A stretch of 64,000 nucleotides of DNA from Mesorhizobium sp. CAU 1732. GTDB taxonomy: Bacteria; Pseudomonadota; Alphaproteobacteria; Rhizobiales; Rhizobiaceae. Shown one piece after another: positions 44,503 through 54,181 of this stretch. The position numbers and the translations under genes were made by a program. The stretch lies in assembly GCF_039888675.1 (NCBI RefSeq), contig NZ_JBDQQR010000001.1:248001-312000 (forward strand), written 5' to 3'. Within the stretch, counting starts at the first letter, position 1, and the number at the start of each line of letters is the position of its first letter. The notes under the pieces were generated by a model that did not search any database, was not told the DNA's origin, and saw nothing but the letters and a program-made list of their open reading frames with translations.

Positions 44503-46040
44503 CCTCGCGGAGTGGCAGTGCGTTGACCGAAAAGAAGCAGATACGGGCGGAACTCGCCGCCATTCTCGATGCGCGTGCGAATCTTCAGGATGCGGCTCGT
44601 CCCGGTGCGGCAGCAAGACAGGCAGGCCGGGGACGCTGGACCGTGCGACAGGCGCTCGATGCCATCGCAGATGACGGCAGTTTCGTAGAATATGGCGGGC
44701 TCGTGCGGCCCGTCTTCGCGGACATGGACGGACCGGCTGACGGTCTGGTGATGGGTACCGCACGCGTCGACGGCCGGTCGGTGAATCTCGTCCTGTACGA
44801 CTACACGGTCTATGGCGGCTCCCAGAGCTACATGAACCACATCAAGATCTCGCGCATGTTCACGCACGCCAAAAAGCTTGGCCTGCCCGTGATCTGTTGG
44901 CTCGACGGTGGTGGCGCTCGCCCTCAGGACGGAGCACCGGGACGACGATTGGCACCCGAGACGTTCGTGCTGTTCGCGCAGCTTTCCGGTCAGGTGCCGA
45001 CGGTCGGCATCGTACCGTCACGCGCCTTTGCCGGTCACGCCAACCTCGCGGGCATGTGCGATTGCCTGATCGGCATTCGCGACGGCGCGATCGGGCTTGG
45101 CGGGCCGCCGCTTGTCGAGGCCGCAATGGGTGTGAAGCTGAAGCCGGAAGAAATCGGTCCGCTGGATGCTCATGTCGCGGCGGGCGTGGTCGACATCGTC
45201 GTCGAGGATGAGGCCGAAGCGATAGCAGCCGCCAAGCGCTATCTCGGCTATTTCGGGGCGCGTTCGACCGAGGTGATCGAGCCGAATGTCGAGGTGCTTC
45301 GGGAGGTCGTGCCGGAAAACCGCCGGCGCGCCTACGATGTGCGGCGCGCCATGGAGGGTATCTGCGACGTTGGCTCGATTCTGGAACTGCGTCGCGACTT
45401 CGCCAGGTCCATCGTCACGGCTTTCGCCAGGATCGACGGTCGCAGTGTTGGCGTCGTCGCCAACCAGCCGATGCATCTTGCCGGATCGATCGATGCGCAG
45501 GCGGCCGACAAGGCGGCGCGTTTCACGCAGATATGCGATGCGTTCGGGATTCCGGTCTTGCTGCTTTGCGACACGCCCGGCCTGATGGTGGGGCCGGATT
45601 CGGAAAAGACCGGCATCGTGAGACGCAGTGCGCGGTTGCTCACCGCCCTTGCGAATGCGCGTGTGCCGATCATGACCGTGGTGTTGCGCAAAGCCTATGG
45701 GCTTGGCTTCTATATCATGGGATCGCAGGCTCTGAGCCCCGCCGTTCTGCTCGCCTGGCCGGGAGCGGAGTATGGCGGCATGGGCCTCGAAGGTGCGGTT
45801 CAGATCGCCTACGGGCGGGAACTCGAAGCCATGGAGAACGAGGACGAACGCGCCGCGCGCCGCGCGGAACTGCTTGCCCAGATGCAGCATGCGGGTTCGT
45901 CTCTCGAAACCGCAGCGCGCTTCCTTTACGATGACGTGATCGACCCGGCCACGACGCGCGATGTTCTGAAAAACACGCTCGAAACGTTTCCTGAAAGCTC
46001 GAGCCTTCCCCCGAGGCGCGCCTATATCGAGCCTTTCTGA
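44499..46040 (+). CDS. Acyl-CoA carboxyltransferase (12S/PccB-like), module 2
   Basis: Carboxyltransferase of up to 513 residues. Like module 1 it has a D-G-G-G motif (WLDGGGARPQDGAPGRR), GVVANQPMHLAGSID, CDAFGIPVLLLCDTPGLMVGP and DDVIDPATTRDVL. The start is uncertain: a GTG at 44499 overlaps the carrier stop, while a TTG at 44523 has GGAG ten bases before it. Its N-terminal region is shorter in conserved carboxyltransferase motifs than the protein at 46.1 kb. It is expected to work with the small carrier encoded immediately upstream. Confidence 0.88.
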   Translation: MTSRSGSALTEKKQIRAELAAILDARANLQDAARPGAAARQAGRGRWTVRQALDAIADDGSFVEYGGLVRPVFADMDGPADGLVMGTARVDGRSVNLVLYDYTVYGGSQSYMNHIKISRMFTHAKKLGLPVICWLDGGGARPQDGAPGRRLAPETFVLFAQLSGQVPTVGIVPSRAFAGHANLAGMCDCLIGIRDGAIGLGGPPLVEAAMGVKLKPEEIGPLDAHVAAGVVDIVVEDEAEAIAAAKRYLGYFGARSTEVIEPNVEVLREVVPENRRRAYDVRRAMEGICDVGSILELRRDFARSIVTAFARIDGRSVGVVANQPMHLAGSIDAQAADKAARFTQICDAFGIPVLLLCDTPGLMVGPDSEKTGIVRRSARLLTALANARVPIMTVVLRKAYGLGFYIMGSQALSPAVLLAWPGAEYGGMGLEGAVQIAYGRELEAMENEDERAARRAELLAQMQHAGSSLETAARFLYDDVIDPATTRDVLKNTLETFPESSSLPPRRAYIEPF

Positions 46041-46139
46041 GATCGGCACGACATACAGCCAGTGGGCGCAAGAACCTGGGGCGGGCGATTTCTACTGTTC
46101 TTTGAGCACGTTTGGGACTGTCAGGAGTTTGAAGCCGGG

Positions 46140-47759
46140 ATGCCGTTGATCCAGTCCACCCTTTCCAAGAGCAGCGAGACATTTCGCAAGAATGGCTCCG
46201 ACATGCTGGCGCTTGTCGGCCGCATGCGCGAGATCGAACAGCGCACCCGCGATCGTTCGGCGCGCTCCAAGGAGCGTTTCGAGGCCAGAAAGCAGTTGCT
46301 GCCGCGTGAGCGCGTTGCGCTGCTGCTTGATCCGGGCGCGCCGTTCATCGAGCTTTCGACACTTGCGGGCTGGTGCTGCGACACACCGAACGAGGATGAG
46401 ACGGCTCCCGGCGGCGGCATCATAGCGGGCATCGGCGTCGTTTCCGGCGTACGGTGCATGGTGAACGCCAGCGACAGTGGAATCGCTGCCGGCGCGTTGC
46501 AACCTTATGGGCTCGACAAGCAATTGCGCGTGCAGGAAATAGCGCTCGAAAACCGTCTGCCCTATATCCAGCTTGTCGAAAGTGCCGGCGCGAACCTGAT
46601 GGCCTACCGCGTCGAGGATTTCGTGCGCGGCGGTTCGATGTTCCGCAATCTGGCGCGGCTCTCCGCGGCAGGGCTGCCGGTCGTGACGGTGACGCACGGC
46701 TCTTCGACGGCGGGCGGTGCCTATCAGACGGGCCTTTCGGACTATATCGTCATGGTTCGAGGTCGAACCCGGGCCTTCCTGGCCGGGCCTCCGCTTCTCA
46801 AGGCCGCTACGGGCGAAGTGGCGACCGAAGAGCAGCTTGGCGGCGCCGAGATGCACACATCCGTTTCGGGCGTCGGCGACTATCTGGCGGAAGACGATCG
46901 CGATGCGATCGGTATCGCACGCAAGATCGTCGCCGATCTCGGCTGGGAGCGCGTCGATGATGCCGTGCCGCTTGAGTGGAACGAGCCGCTATCGTCGCCC
47001 GAGGAGCTCGTCGGCGTCGTGCCTTCTGATCATCGCCGTCCCCTCGACATGCGTGAGGTCATTGCACGGCTGGTCGACGGGTCGGATTTCCTCGAGATCG
47101 GAGCCAATTACGGTAGTGCCACGCTGTGCGGCCATGCCCATATCAAGGGCCAGGCCATCGGCATCATCACGAACAATGGACCGCTCGACCCGGCCGGCGC
47201 GAACAAGGCAACCCATTTCATCCAGCTCTGCTGTCAGTCGGGAACGCCGCTTCTCTACCTGAACAACACGACGGGTTTCATGGTCGGTCGCGCCTACGAA
47301 GAAGCCGGGATGATCAAACATGGATCGAAGATGATCCAGGCGGTGACCAATGCAACCGTCCCGCAGATCACCATCTATTGCGGCGCCTCCTATGGTGCCG
47401 GCAACTACGGCATGTGCGGGCGCGGCTTTCATCCCCGCTTCTGCTTCTCCTGGCCGAACGCGCGCACTGCCGTGATGGGTGCGGATCAAGCCGCGGGAAC
47501 GATGGAGATCGTAGCGCGTGCCGCTGCCGAACGGCGTGGCGCTTCCGTCAGCGAGAGCGATCTTGCGGAGCAACGCAAGCGTATCACCGATCTGTTTTCA
47601 GGTCAGATGAGCGCCTTCTATACCAGCGCGCGGCTTCTGGACGATGGTGTGATCGACCCGCGCGACACCCGCGAAATTCTTGCCGAAGTGCTCGATATTT
47701 GCCTGCGTGGCGACCGCCGTGCGGTGCGGCCCCTCCAGTTTTCGGTGGCACGCCCATGA
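46140..47759 (+). CDS. Acyl-CoA carboxylase beta subunit (methylcrotonyl/geranyl-CoA type)
   Basis: Carboxyltransferase subunit of 539 residues. The N-terminus has FEARKQLLPRERVALLLDPG, PYIQLVESAGANLM and THGSSTAGGAYQTGLSDYIVMV. The C-terminus has ITNNGPLDPAGANKATHFIQLC, LYLNNTTGFMVG and GASYGAGNYGMCGRGFHPRF. GNYGMCGR and the ~535-residue length match MccB and AtuC (geranyl-CoA carboxylase beta). These carboxylate beta-methyl-branched enoyl-CoAs. It overlaps the alpha subunit gene (ATGA), making a standard alpha/beta pair. Confidence 0.91.
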   Translation: MPLIQSTLSKSSETFRKNGSDMLALVGRMREIEQRTRDRSARSKERFEARKQLLPRERVALLLDPGAPFIELSTLAGWCCDTPNEDETAPGGGIIAGIGVVSGVRCMVNASDSGIAAGALQPYGLDKQLRVQEIALENRLPYIQLVESAGANLMAYRVEDFVRGGSMFRNLARLSAAGLPVVTVTHGSSTAGGAYQTGLSDYIVMVRGRTRAFLAGPPLLKAATGEVATEEQLGGAEMHTSVSGVGDYLAEDDRDAIGIARKIVADLGWERVDDAVPLEWNEPLSSPEELVGVVPSDHRRPLDMREVIARLVDGSDFLEIGANYGSATLCGHAHIKGQAIGIITNNGPLDPAGANKATHFIQLCCQSGTPLLYLNNTTGFMVGRAYEEAGMIKHGSKMIQAVTNATVPQITIYCGASYGAGNYGMCGRGFHPRFCFSWPNARTAVMGADQAAGTMEIVARAAAERRGASVSESDLAEQRKRITDLFSGQMSAFYTSARLLDDGVIDPRDTREILAEVLDICLRGDRRAVRPLQFSVARP

Positions 47760-49750
47760 CCGCAGCAATGCCAGGCAGTGCAGCGGCAACGCCTTTCACC
47801 AGCATCCTCGTCGCCAACCGTGGCGAAATCGCATTGCGTATCATGCGAACCGCCAAAGCGCAGGGCTACCGCACCATCGCGGTCTATTCGACGGCCGACG
47901 CCGATGCGCGCCATGTGCGCCAAGCCGACGCATCCGTGCTGATCGGCGAGGCTGCGCCGCGCAAATCCTATCTCGACATCGAAAAAATCGTGGCGGCGGC
48001 GAAAGCGTCGGGTGCCGAGGCCGTACACCCCGGCTACGGGTTTCTGTCCGAGAATGCTGCCTTCGCGGACGCCTGCGCCGAAGCAGGACTGGTCTTCATC
48101 GGACCGTCCGCCGATGCTATCCGCCGCATGGGCGACAAGTCGGCCGCGAAAGACGCCATGCAGGCAGCCGGCGTGCCGTGCGTTCCCGGCTATCAGGGTG
48201 ACGACCAGAGCGAAGAACGGCTTGCGGCGGAGGCGGAGAAAATCGGCTTCCCGGTGATGATCAAGGCGGTGGCGGGTGGCGGTGGCCGGGGCATGCGTCT
48301 GGTAACGCAGGCGGACGAGTTCGTGCTCGCGCTGCGTTCGGCGAAATCCGAAGCCAAGGGTGCGTTCGGTGACGCGCGCGTGCTTCTGGAAAAAGCCATC
48401 ACGCGGCCGCGCCATGTCGAAATCCAGGTCTTCGGCGACCGCTACGGCAATGCGATCCACCTTGGGGAGCGGGACTGCTCCGTGCAACGCCGGCATCAAA
48501 AGGTCATCGAGGAAGCGCCTTCGCCTTTCGTGACACCCGATCTGCGCCAAAGGATGGGCGCGGCCGCCATCGCGGCTGTGCGGGCCATCGGCTACGAGGG
48601 CGCAGGCACGCTGGAGTTTCTCGTCGACGAGAGCGGCGAATTCTACTTCATGGAGATGAACACCCGTCTGCAGGTCGAACATCCTGTAACCGAGGCAATC
48701 ACCGGGCTCGATCTGGTGGCGTTGCAGTTGCGGATTGCGGCTGGACTGCCGATCGGCATCACGCAGGCCGACGTCTCGTTCAGCGGCCATGCCATTGAGG
48801 TGCGGCTCTGCGCCGAAGATCCCGAGCGCAATTTCATTCCCCAGTCGGGCCGCATTTCGCTCTGGCACATGCCCTCGGCCTTGCGCGTGGAGGATGCCCT
48901 CGAAACGGGTGCGACGGTTTCGCCTTATTATGACTCGATGGTCGCCAAGATCGTCAGCCATGGGGCAACGCGCGACGAGGCGCGGCGCAAGCTGATCGCG
49001 GGTCTGAACGAGGCCGTCATTCTCGGCATCAAGACGAACCGCGCCTTCTTGGCCCGGGCGCTTGCCCATGAGGTTTTCGCACAGGGCGCGGCAACCACCG
49101 ATTTCGTTCCCGTTCATGGCGGTGAGCTTCTTTCGCAAAAGGAAACGAGCCCGGACGGTATCGCGCTGGTGGCCGCGCTCTTGTGGTTGACCCGCGACGG
49201 GCGTCCTGCCGCAATACATGCGCTGTCTCACACATTTGCGGCGCCGATGCGCTTTACCCTCGATGGTGAGGACGTCGCAGCCGAAATCACCTTCGACCCG
49301 AGGGACGGATTCGTCGTCACATCCGGAGGGCATGCCACGACGATCCGCATCGATGCGCTCGATGGTGTGAAGGTTCGCTTCCGGCTCGGCGATGTGGGCG
49401 ATCATGCGTTGTTTGCCTGGCAGGACGGCGTGCTGAAATTCAATTGGCGCGGGCGCGACATGACCGCCGAAGATAAGACCTACGTGGCAGAAGCAAGTGC
49501 TGAAGCCGGCGCTGGCGATGGCCTCCTGCGTGCCTCGATGACTGGACAGGTCATGCTGGTGCATGTGGCGGAGGGCAACGCCGTCGATGCCGGGCAATCG
49601 CTGGTCACGCTCGAGGCGATGAAGATGGAACATGCGCAGAGCCTGCGCGTAGCGGGCACCGTGAGCGAGATTCTCGTCGCCAAGGGCGATCAGGTCAGCA
49701 CCGGACAGGCACTGATGCGCATTTCGCCAGGTGGGGAGGCGAGACAATGA
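47756..49750 (+). CDS. Acyl-CoA carboxylase alpha subunit (biotin carboxylase plus carrier)
   Basis: Biotin-containing subunit of 664 residues. The biotin carboxylase part has ILVANRGEIALRIMRTAKAQGY, VHPGYGFLSENAAFADAC, the ATP-grasp loop KAVAGGGGRGMR and MEMNTRLQVEHPVTE. A linker domain leads to the C-terminal biotinyl domain with EAMKMEHAQS, Lys623. The length fits MccA, PccA or AtuF. It carboxylates biotin at ATP cost and partners the beta subunit at 46.1 kb. It is the only biotin carboxylase in the window and could also charge the free-standing carrier. Confidence 0.93.
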   Translation: MTAAMPGSAAATPFTSILVANRGEIALRIMRTAKAQGYRTIAVYSTADADARHVRQADASVLIGEAAPRKSYLDIEKIVAAAKASGAEAVHPGYGFLSENAAFADACAEAGLVFIGPSADAIRRMGDKSAAKDAMQAAGVPCVPGYQGDDQSEERLAAEAEKIGFPVMIKAVAGGGGRGMRLVTQADEFVLALRSAKSEAKGAFGDARVLLEKAITRPRHVEIQVFGDRYGNAIHLGERDCSVQRRHQKVIEEAPSPFVTPDLRQRMGAAAIAAVRAIGYEGAGTLEFLVDESGEFYFMEMNTRLQVEHPVTEAITGLDLVALQLRIAAGLPIGITQADVSFSGHAIEVRLCAEDPERNFIPQSGRISLWHMPSALRVEDALETGATVSPYYDSMVAKIVSHGATRDEARRKLIAGLNEAVILGIKTNRAFLARALAHEVFAQGAATTDFVPVHGGELLSQKETSPDGIALVAALLWLTRDGRPAAIHALSHTFAAPMRFTLDGEDVAAEITFDPRDGFVVTSGGHATTIRIDALDGVKVRFRLGDVGDHALFAWQDGVLKFNWRGRDMTAEDKTYVAEASAEAGAGDGLLRASMTGQVMLVHVAEGNAVDAGQSLVTLEAMKMEHAQSLRVAGTVSEILVAKGDQVSTGQALMRISPGGEARQ

Positions 49751-50520
49751 GCGATTTCGTTCTTTCGCAAAAGCGCGATGCGGCTCTGTGGATCACGATC
49801 AACAGGCCGGAAAAACGCAATGCTTTGAACGATGACGTCATCGCCGCCATCATGGATGCCTGGCGTGCCGGAGAGGCCGATGACGAGGTCCGCGCCATCG
49901 TTCTGACCGGCGCTGGCGAAAAGGCGTTTTGTGCCGGAGGCGATCTCCAGCCGGGGCAAGGCTTTGCCTTCGATTTCTCCCGGCCGAATCTTCTGTACGC
50001 CGATATGCTCCGCATGGCACTCGCCTCCACCAAGGTCAGCATTGCGCGTGTGAACGGGGCGTGCCTCGCAGGCGGCATGGGCCTCCTGTGCATGACGGAT
50101 TTCGCCGTGGCGACGGAGACGGCTACCTTCGGGCTGCCGGAAGTGAAGATCGGCGTCTTCCCGATGCAGGTCCTGACGCTTTTACAGCGCGTGGCGCCGC
50201 GCCGTATCGTGGCCGAGTGGTGCCTCACCGGAGAAACTTTCAGCGCGGACGACGCTCTTGCGTTCGGTCTGTTGAACCGAACGGCAAAAGCGGACGCACT
50301 CGACGAGGAAGTCATGCGGCTTGCAAATCTGGTCGCACAACGTTCGCCAACCGCCATACGCCGCGGAAAATACGCGTTGCGCGCACTCACGGACATGACG
50401 CTGGAGCAGGGGCTCGCCTACACTGAATCCCAGATCATGCTTCTTGCCCAGACGGAGGATGCGAAGGAAGGCCTGGCCGCCTTCGCCGAAAAACGCCCCC
50501 CACGCTGGACCGGCAGGTGA
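49747..50520 (+). CDS. Enoyl-CoA hydratase (crotonase family)
   Basis: Crotonase-fold protein of 257 residues. Oxyanion-hole segments are GAGEKAFCAGGDLQ and ARVNGACLAGGMGLLCMTDFAVA. The catalytic-Glu region TFGLPEVKIGVFPMQV has the normal P-E. It overlaps the carboxylase alpha gene (ATGA) and ends the plus-strand operon. In methylcrotonyl- or geranyl-type pathways this step hydrates the carboxylated enoyl-CoA (AtuE/LiuC role). Confidence 0.9.
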   Translation: MSDFVLSQKRDAALWITINRPEKRNALNDDVIAAIMDAWRAGEADDEVRAIVLTGAGEKAFCAGGDLQPGQGFAFDFSRPNLLYADMLRMALASTKVSIARVNGACLAGGMGLLCMTDFAVATETATFGLPEVKIGVFPMQVLTLLQRVAPRRIVAEWCLTGETFSADDALAFGLLNRTAKADALDEEVMRLANLVAQRSPTAIRRGKYALRALTDMTLEQGLAYTESQIMLLAQTEDAKEGLAAFAEKRPPRWTGR

Positions 50521-50550
50521 TCGCCCGGCACCCGGCTGAAGGACATCGCG

Positions 50551-51360
50551 TCAGCGGTCCGGGCCCTGATAGCCCTGCCCGGTGAAAATCTCCATGGATC
50601 GCGACCCTTCAAGCAGTGATCGCGGCTTGAGACCGTAGATCCGGCGGATCGAGTGACTGAAATGCGTCGAGTCGGGATAGCCCAGATCGAGCGCCAGATA
50701 GGTCAGATTGCAATGCCGATTGGCGTGGTCGAGGAATTTCCGCGCTCGTTTCCACATGCGATAGGACCGGAAGCGCAACCCCGTCTGCTCCTTGAACAGA
50801 TGCAGGAAGCGTGACATCGACAGGTCGTTGGAAAGAGCACAGGACTCGGCAGACAGGTTGACGTCGTTGTCCTTGGTCCTGAACTGGCTCAGCGTGCGGG
50901 CGATGCGATCGTCCAGCTTGCGGCCTTCGAGAGGTCCGTTCAGAAACAGCGCATCGAAATCTTCCGTCGTGAAAGCGTTGTTGTCGCGCGTCGATTGCAG
51001 CCAGCTTTTGGCCTCGCGCACCGATTTCACGATCAGTTCGCCACCCCGTGTCGTGTTGACCTGACGTTCAAGCTCACGCAGTTGTCGCTCGGACACAGTC
51101 TCGGGCTCGATGCACACGGTGGTAATAAGATCCGCCTCCGCGGAGAGCATGTGCGAGGTATAGGCCGGCACTGCCGCAATCGTCCGCTCGTGCCACGTCT
51201 TGCCGTCATAGGAAAGCTTGAACGTGCCGACCGGCGCCACGTAGATGGTGAACGATCCCAGTTCACGCGGCCTATAAGAGTTGCCGAGAAGCCCATTGTA
51301 GAACATGCGATTGTGACCAATCATCATGACATTGGGATTGCCGTTTCCGAACTTGTGCAT
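50551..51360 (-). CDS. AraC-family transcriptional regulator
   Basis: Regulator of 269 residues with an N-terminal effector region and a C-terminal double HTH from about residue 165. The recognition parts are CALSNDLSMSRFLHLFKEQTGLRFRSYRMWKRARKF and YLALDLGYPDSTHFSHSIRRIYGLKPRSL. The ATG at 51360 follows GGGAGGAG. It faces the hydratase gene and lies 42 bases downstream of the SDR operon. It may control either acyl-CoA operon. Confidence 0.9.
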   Translation of the reverse strand: MHKFGNGNPNVMMIGHNRMFYNGLLGNSYRPRELGSFTIYVAPVGTFKLSYDGKTWHERTIAAVPAYTSHMLSAEADLITTVCIEPETVSERQLRELERQVNTTRGGELIVKSVREAKSWLQSTRDNNAFTTEDFDALFLNGPLEGRKLDDRIARTLSQFRTKDNDVNLSAESCALSNDLSMSRFLHLFKEQTGLRFRSYRMWKRARKFLDHANRHCNLTYLALDLGYPDSTHFSHSIRRIYGLKPRSLLEGSRSMEIFTGQGYQGPDR

Positions 51361-51402
51361 GTCATTCTCCTCCCAGAATTTCTTGCCGTGGATATGGTTT
51401 CG

Positions 51403-52197
51403 TCAGGTCTTGTGCGCTGGGTCCATCCTTCGCTGGAGCTTGGCCATGCCGCCGATCCAGCGTTCGTAGTTTTCCGCCTTGTTCTTCATATACTGCCTCA
51501 CATCGGGATGCGGCAGGATAAGAAAACTGCCAGCCTCGAGCTCCGCCAGCGTGAACGCGGCGACATCTTCGGCAGTCATCACGCCGTCGGTCGCCTGCGG
51601 GCCTTCCGGCAAGCCCTTCAGCATCGGGGTATCGACGCCTTGCGGGCAAAGAACCGAAACCTTCAGGCCGTGGTCGCGATGGGTGATGGCAAGGTTCTCC
51701 GCAAACCCGATCGCGGCGTGTTTCGTCGTGGAATAGACGGCACTTCCAACCTGCGTGAGAAGTCCGGCCGCCGAGACCGTGTTCAGGAAGCCACCGGCGC
51801 CGCGGCGCCTCATCAACGGAACGAGTATGCGCGCGGCGTGAACATGGGCCATCACATTGACCGTCCATGCCTTGGCCCAGACGGCATCGGACGCTTCTGC
51901 CGCATTCTCGAAACGATTGTCGAAGCCGGTGGCGATGCCTGCATTCGAGCAGAAGAGGTCGATCGGCCCGATATCGCGCTCGACTGTCTCGATGAGGCTT
52001 GCGATCTGAGCCCCGTCCGACACGTCGCATGTGAGTGCATGACCGCCAATCGACGATGCGACGGACGCAGCACCCGGTGCATCGATATCCGAGACGACGA
52101 CTCCTGCCGCGCCGGCCTTGGCAAAAGCCTCGCACAGCGCCCTGCCTATTCCGCTGGCTCCTCCGGTAACGACGACGATCTTGCCCTTTACATTCAT
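51403..52197 (-). CDS. Short-chain dehydrogenase/reductase
   Basis: Classical SDR of 264 residues. [12 protein letters not shown] near residue 11, [35 protein letters not shown] with the catalytic Tyr-Lys, and CPQGVDTPM are visible. The ATG at 52197 overlaps the upstream SDR stop. With the second SDR it resembles the SDR pair in atu and levulinate gene sets (AtuB/AtuG or LvaD), but no substrate can be read. Confidence 0.88.
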   Translation of the reverse strand: MNVKGKIVVVTGGASGIGRALCEAFAKAGAAGVVVSDIDAPGAASVASSIGGHALTCDVSDGAQIASLIETVERDIGPIDLFCSNAGIATGFDNRFENAAEASDAVWAKAWTVNVMAHVHAARILVPLMRRRGAGGFLNTVSAAGLLTQVGSAVYSTTKHAAIGFAENLAITHRDHGLKVSVLCPQGVDTPMLKGLPEGPQATDGVMTAEDVAAFTLAELEAGSFLILPHPDVRQYMKNKAENYERWIGGMAKLQRRMDPAHKT

Positions 52198-52979
52198 CCG
52201 CCGCTCACCCCCGAGATAGTAACGCCGCCATCGACAATGAGGGTCTGGCCGGTCACATAGGCACCGGCCTGCGACGACAGGAAAAGTGCGGCACCGGCAA
52301 CCTCGTCCGGCTCGCCCATGCGGCGCAGCGGCGTCCGCGTGGCGTAGCCTTCGGCCGTTGCCGGGTTGTCCCAGAGCGCCTTTGAGAAATCGGTCTTGAT
52401 GAGACCGGGCGCAATGCAGTTCACGCGGACATTGTCGGGGCCGAATTCGACCGCAAGGTTCCGGGCCATCTGCATGTCCGCGGCTTTGGAGATGTTGTAG
52501 GCGCCGAGAACGGCGGAACCGGTGATTCCGCCGATCGACGAGACGATGATGATCGCGCCCGAACGACGTTCCCGCATCTGCGGTGCGACCATGGAGATCA
52601 ACCAGTGATTGGCAATGATATTGTTGTCGAGCACCTTGCGGAACTGGTCGTCCGATATGCCGCCGAGAGGACCGTAGTAGAGATTGGTGGCGGCGTTGCA
52701 AACAAGGGTGTCGATCGACCCCCAACGTTCGCAAACGGTCGTCACGAGGTGCTGGAGACCTGCGCGGTCGGAAATGTTTGCCGGTATCGCCAGCGCCCGC
52801 TCTTCCCCATGGCGCTCATTGATGGCCGACGCCACCGCGTCGCATGCCTCCGCCTTGCGCGACGAGATCGTCACGCGTGCGCCGGCCTCCGCCATGCGCT
52901 CCGCGATTGCCCGGCCGATACCCCGCGATGATCCGGTGATCACGGCAACCTTGCCTGAGAGGTCGAAAAGCCCGCTCAC
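52194..52979 (-). CDS. Short-chain dehydrogenase/reductase
   Basis: Classical SDR of 261 residues. [20 protein letters not shown] near residue 15, [42 protein letters not shown] with Tyr-Lys, and a C-terminal [14 protein letters not shown] typical of FabG-like enzymes. The GTG start at 52979 overlaps the thiolase stop (GTGA). It probably reduces or oxidises a 3-keto/hydroxyacyl-CoA or related intermediate. Confidence 0.88.
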   Translation of the reverse strand: MSGLFDLSGKVAVITGSSRGIGRAIAERMAEAGARVTISSRKAEACDAVASAINERHGEERALAIPANISDRAGLQHLVTTVCERWGSIDTLVCNAATNLYYGPLGGISDDQFRKVLDNNIIANHWLISMVAPQMRERRSGAIIIVSSIGGITGSAVLGAYNISKAADMQMARNLAVEFGPDNVRVNCIAPGLIKTDFSKALWDNPATAEGYATRTPLRRMGEPDEVAGAALFLSSQAGAYVTGQTLIVDGGVTISGVSGG

Positions 52980-54181
52980 GAGAATATCTCGAACAGACCC
53001 GCCGCACCCATGCCGCCGCCAACGCACATGGTGACCACCCCGTAACGTGCCCCACGACGCTTGCCTTCGAGCAGGAGGTGCCCCGTCATGCGCGCGCCTG
53101 ACATGCCGTAGGGATGGCCGATCGCGATCGCGCCGCCGTCGACATTGAGCCGCTCGTCCGGGATGCCCAGCCGGTCCTGACTGTACAGCACCTGGCAGGC
53201 GAAAGCCTCGTTGAGTTCCCAAAGGTCGATGTCGTCCACGGTCAGCCCGTGCTGCTTGAGGAGCTTTGGTACGGCGAAGACGGGACCGATCCCCATTTCA
53301 TCGGGTTCGCAACCGGCGACCGCCATGCCGCGATAGGCGCCGAGCGGGGAAAGACCACGACGCTCGGCCTCGCGGGCCTCCATCAGGATCACCGCCGAAG
53401 CACCATCCGAAAGCTGGCTGGCATTTCCGGCCGTGACGTATTCGCCCGCGCCAAGCTCCATCCCGCCCTTGAAGGCGGGTTTCAGGGCGGCGAGATCTTC
53501 GGCCGACGTCTGTGGTCGCGCGCCTTCGTCCCGGCTGAGCGTCACCTCGCGGTCCGATACTGCCTGCGTGATCTTGTCGACAACGTTCATCACGGTGGTA
53601 AGCGGGACGATCTCTTCATCGAAACGACCGGCGGCGGAAGCAGCTCCGTTGCGTTGCTGGGATCGAAGCCCGTAGGCGTCCTGACGCTCGCGGCTGATAC
53701 CATAGCGCCGAGACACCATTTCGGCGGTTTCCAGCATGCTCATATAGATCGTCGGTACGCGCGCAACGAGGTCGGGATCGGCAGCGCGGTATGTGTTCGC
53801 GTGCTCGTTCTGCACCAGCGAAATCGATTCCACGCCGCCGGCTGCAACCACCGTCATTCCATCCGCAACGATTTGTTTGGCTCCGGTGGCGATCGCCATA
53901 AGGCCCGATGCACATTGGCGGTCGAGACTCATGCCCGCCACGCTGGTGGGAAAGCCGGCGCTGAGCGCGGCCTGCCGGGCGATGTTTCCGCCCGTCGAGC
54001 CCTGTTGCATGGCGGTTCCCATGATGACGTCGTCGATGTCCTGTGGCGCAACGCCTGCCCGCTCTGCAGCATGGCGCAATGCGTGCCCGCCAAGCGCCTG
54101 GGGCTGCGTGTTGTTGAAGGCGCCGCGATACGCCTTGCCGATGGGAGTGCGGGCGGTCGAGACGATAACGGCTTCACGCAT
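52976..54181 (-). CDS. Thiolase (acetyl-CoA acyltransferase family)
   Basis: Thiolase of 401 residues. The acyl-carrying Cys90 is in [14 protein letters not shown], the N-terminal [18 protein letters not shown] is typical, and the C-terminal [17 protein letters not shown] and [15 protein letters not shown] supply the His and second Cys. It cleaves a 3-ketoacyl-CoA to acetyl-CoA and a shortened acyl-CoA. It follows the GntR gene with an eight-base overlap. Confidence 0.93.
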   Translation of the reverse strand: MREAVIVSTARTPIGKAYRGAFNNTQPQALGGHALRHAAERAGVAPQDIDDVIMGTAMQQGSTGGNIARQAALSAGFPTSVAGMSLDRQCASGLMAIATGAKQIVADGMTVVAAGGVESISLVQNEHANTYRAADPDLVARVPTIYMSMLETAEMVSRRYGISRERQDAYGLRSQQRNGAASAAGRFDEEIVPLTTVMNVVDKITQAVSDREVTLSRDEGARPQTSAEDLAALKPAFKGGMELGAGEYVTAGNASQLSDGASAVILMEAREAERRGLSPLGAYRGMAVAGCEPDEMGIGPVFAVPKLLKQHGLTVDDIDLWELNEAFACQVLYSQDRLGIPDERLNVDGGAIAIGHPYGMSGARMTGHLLLEGKRRGARYGVVTMCVGGGMGAAGLFEIFS

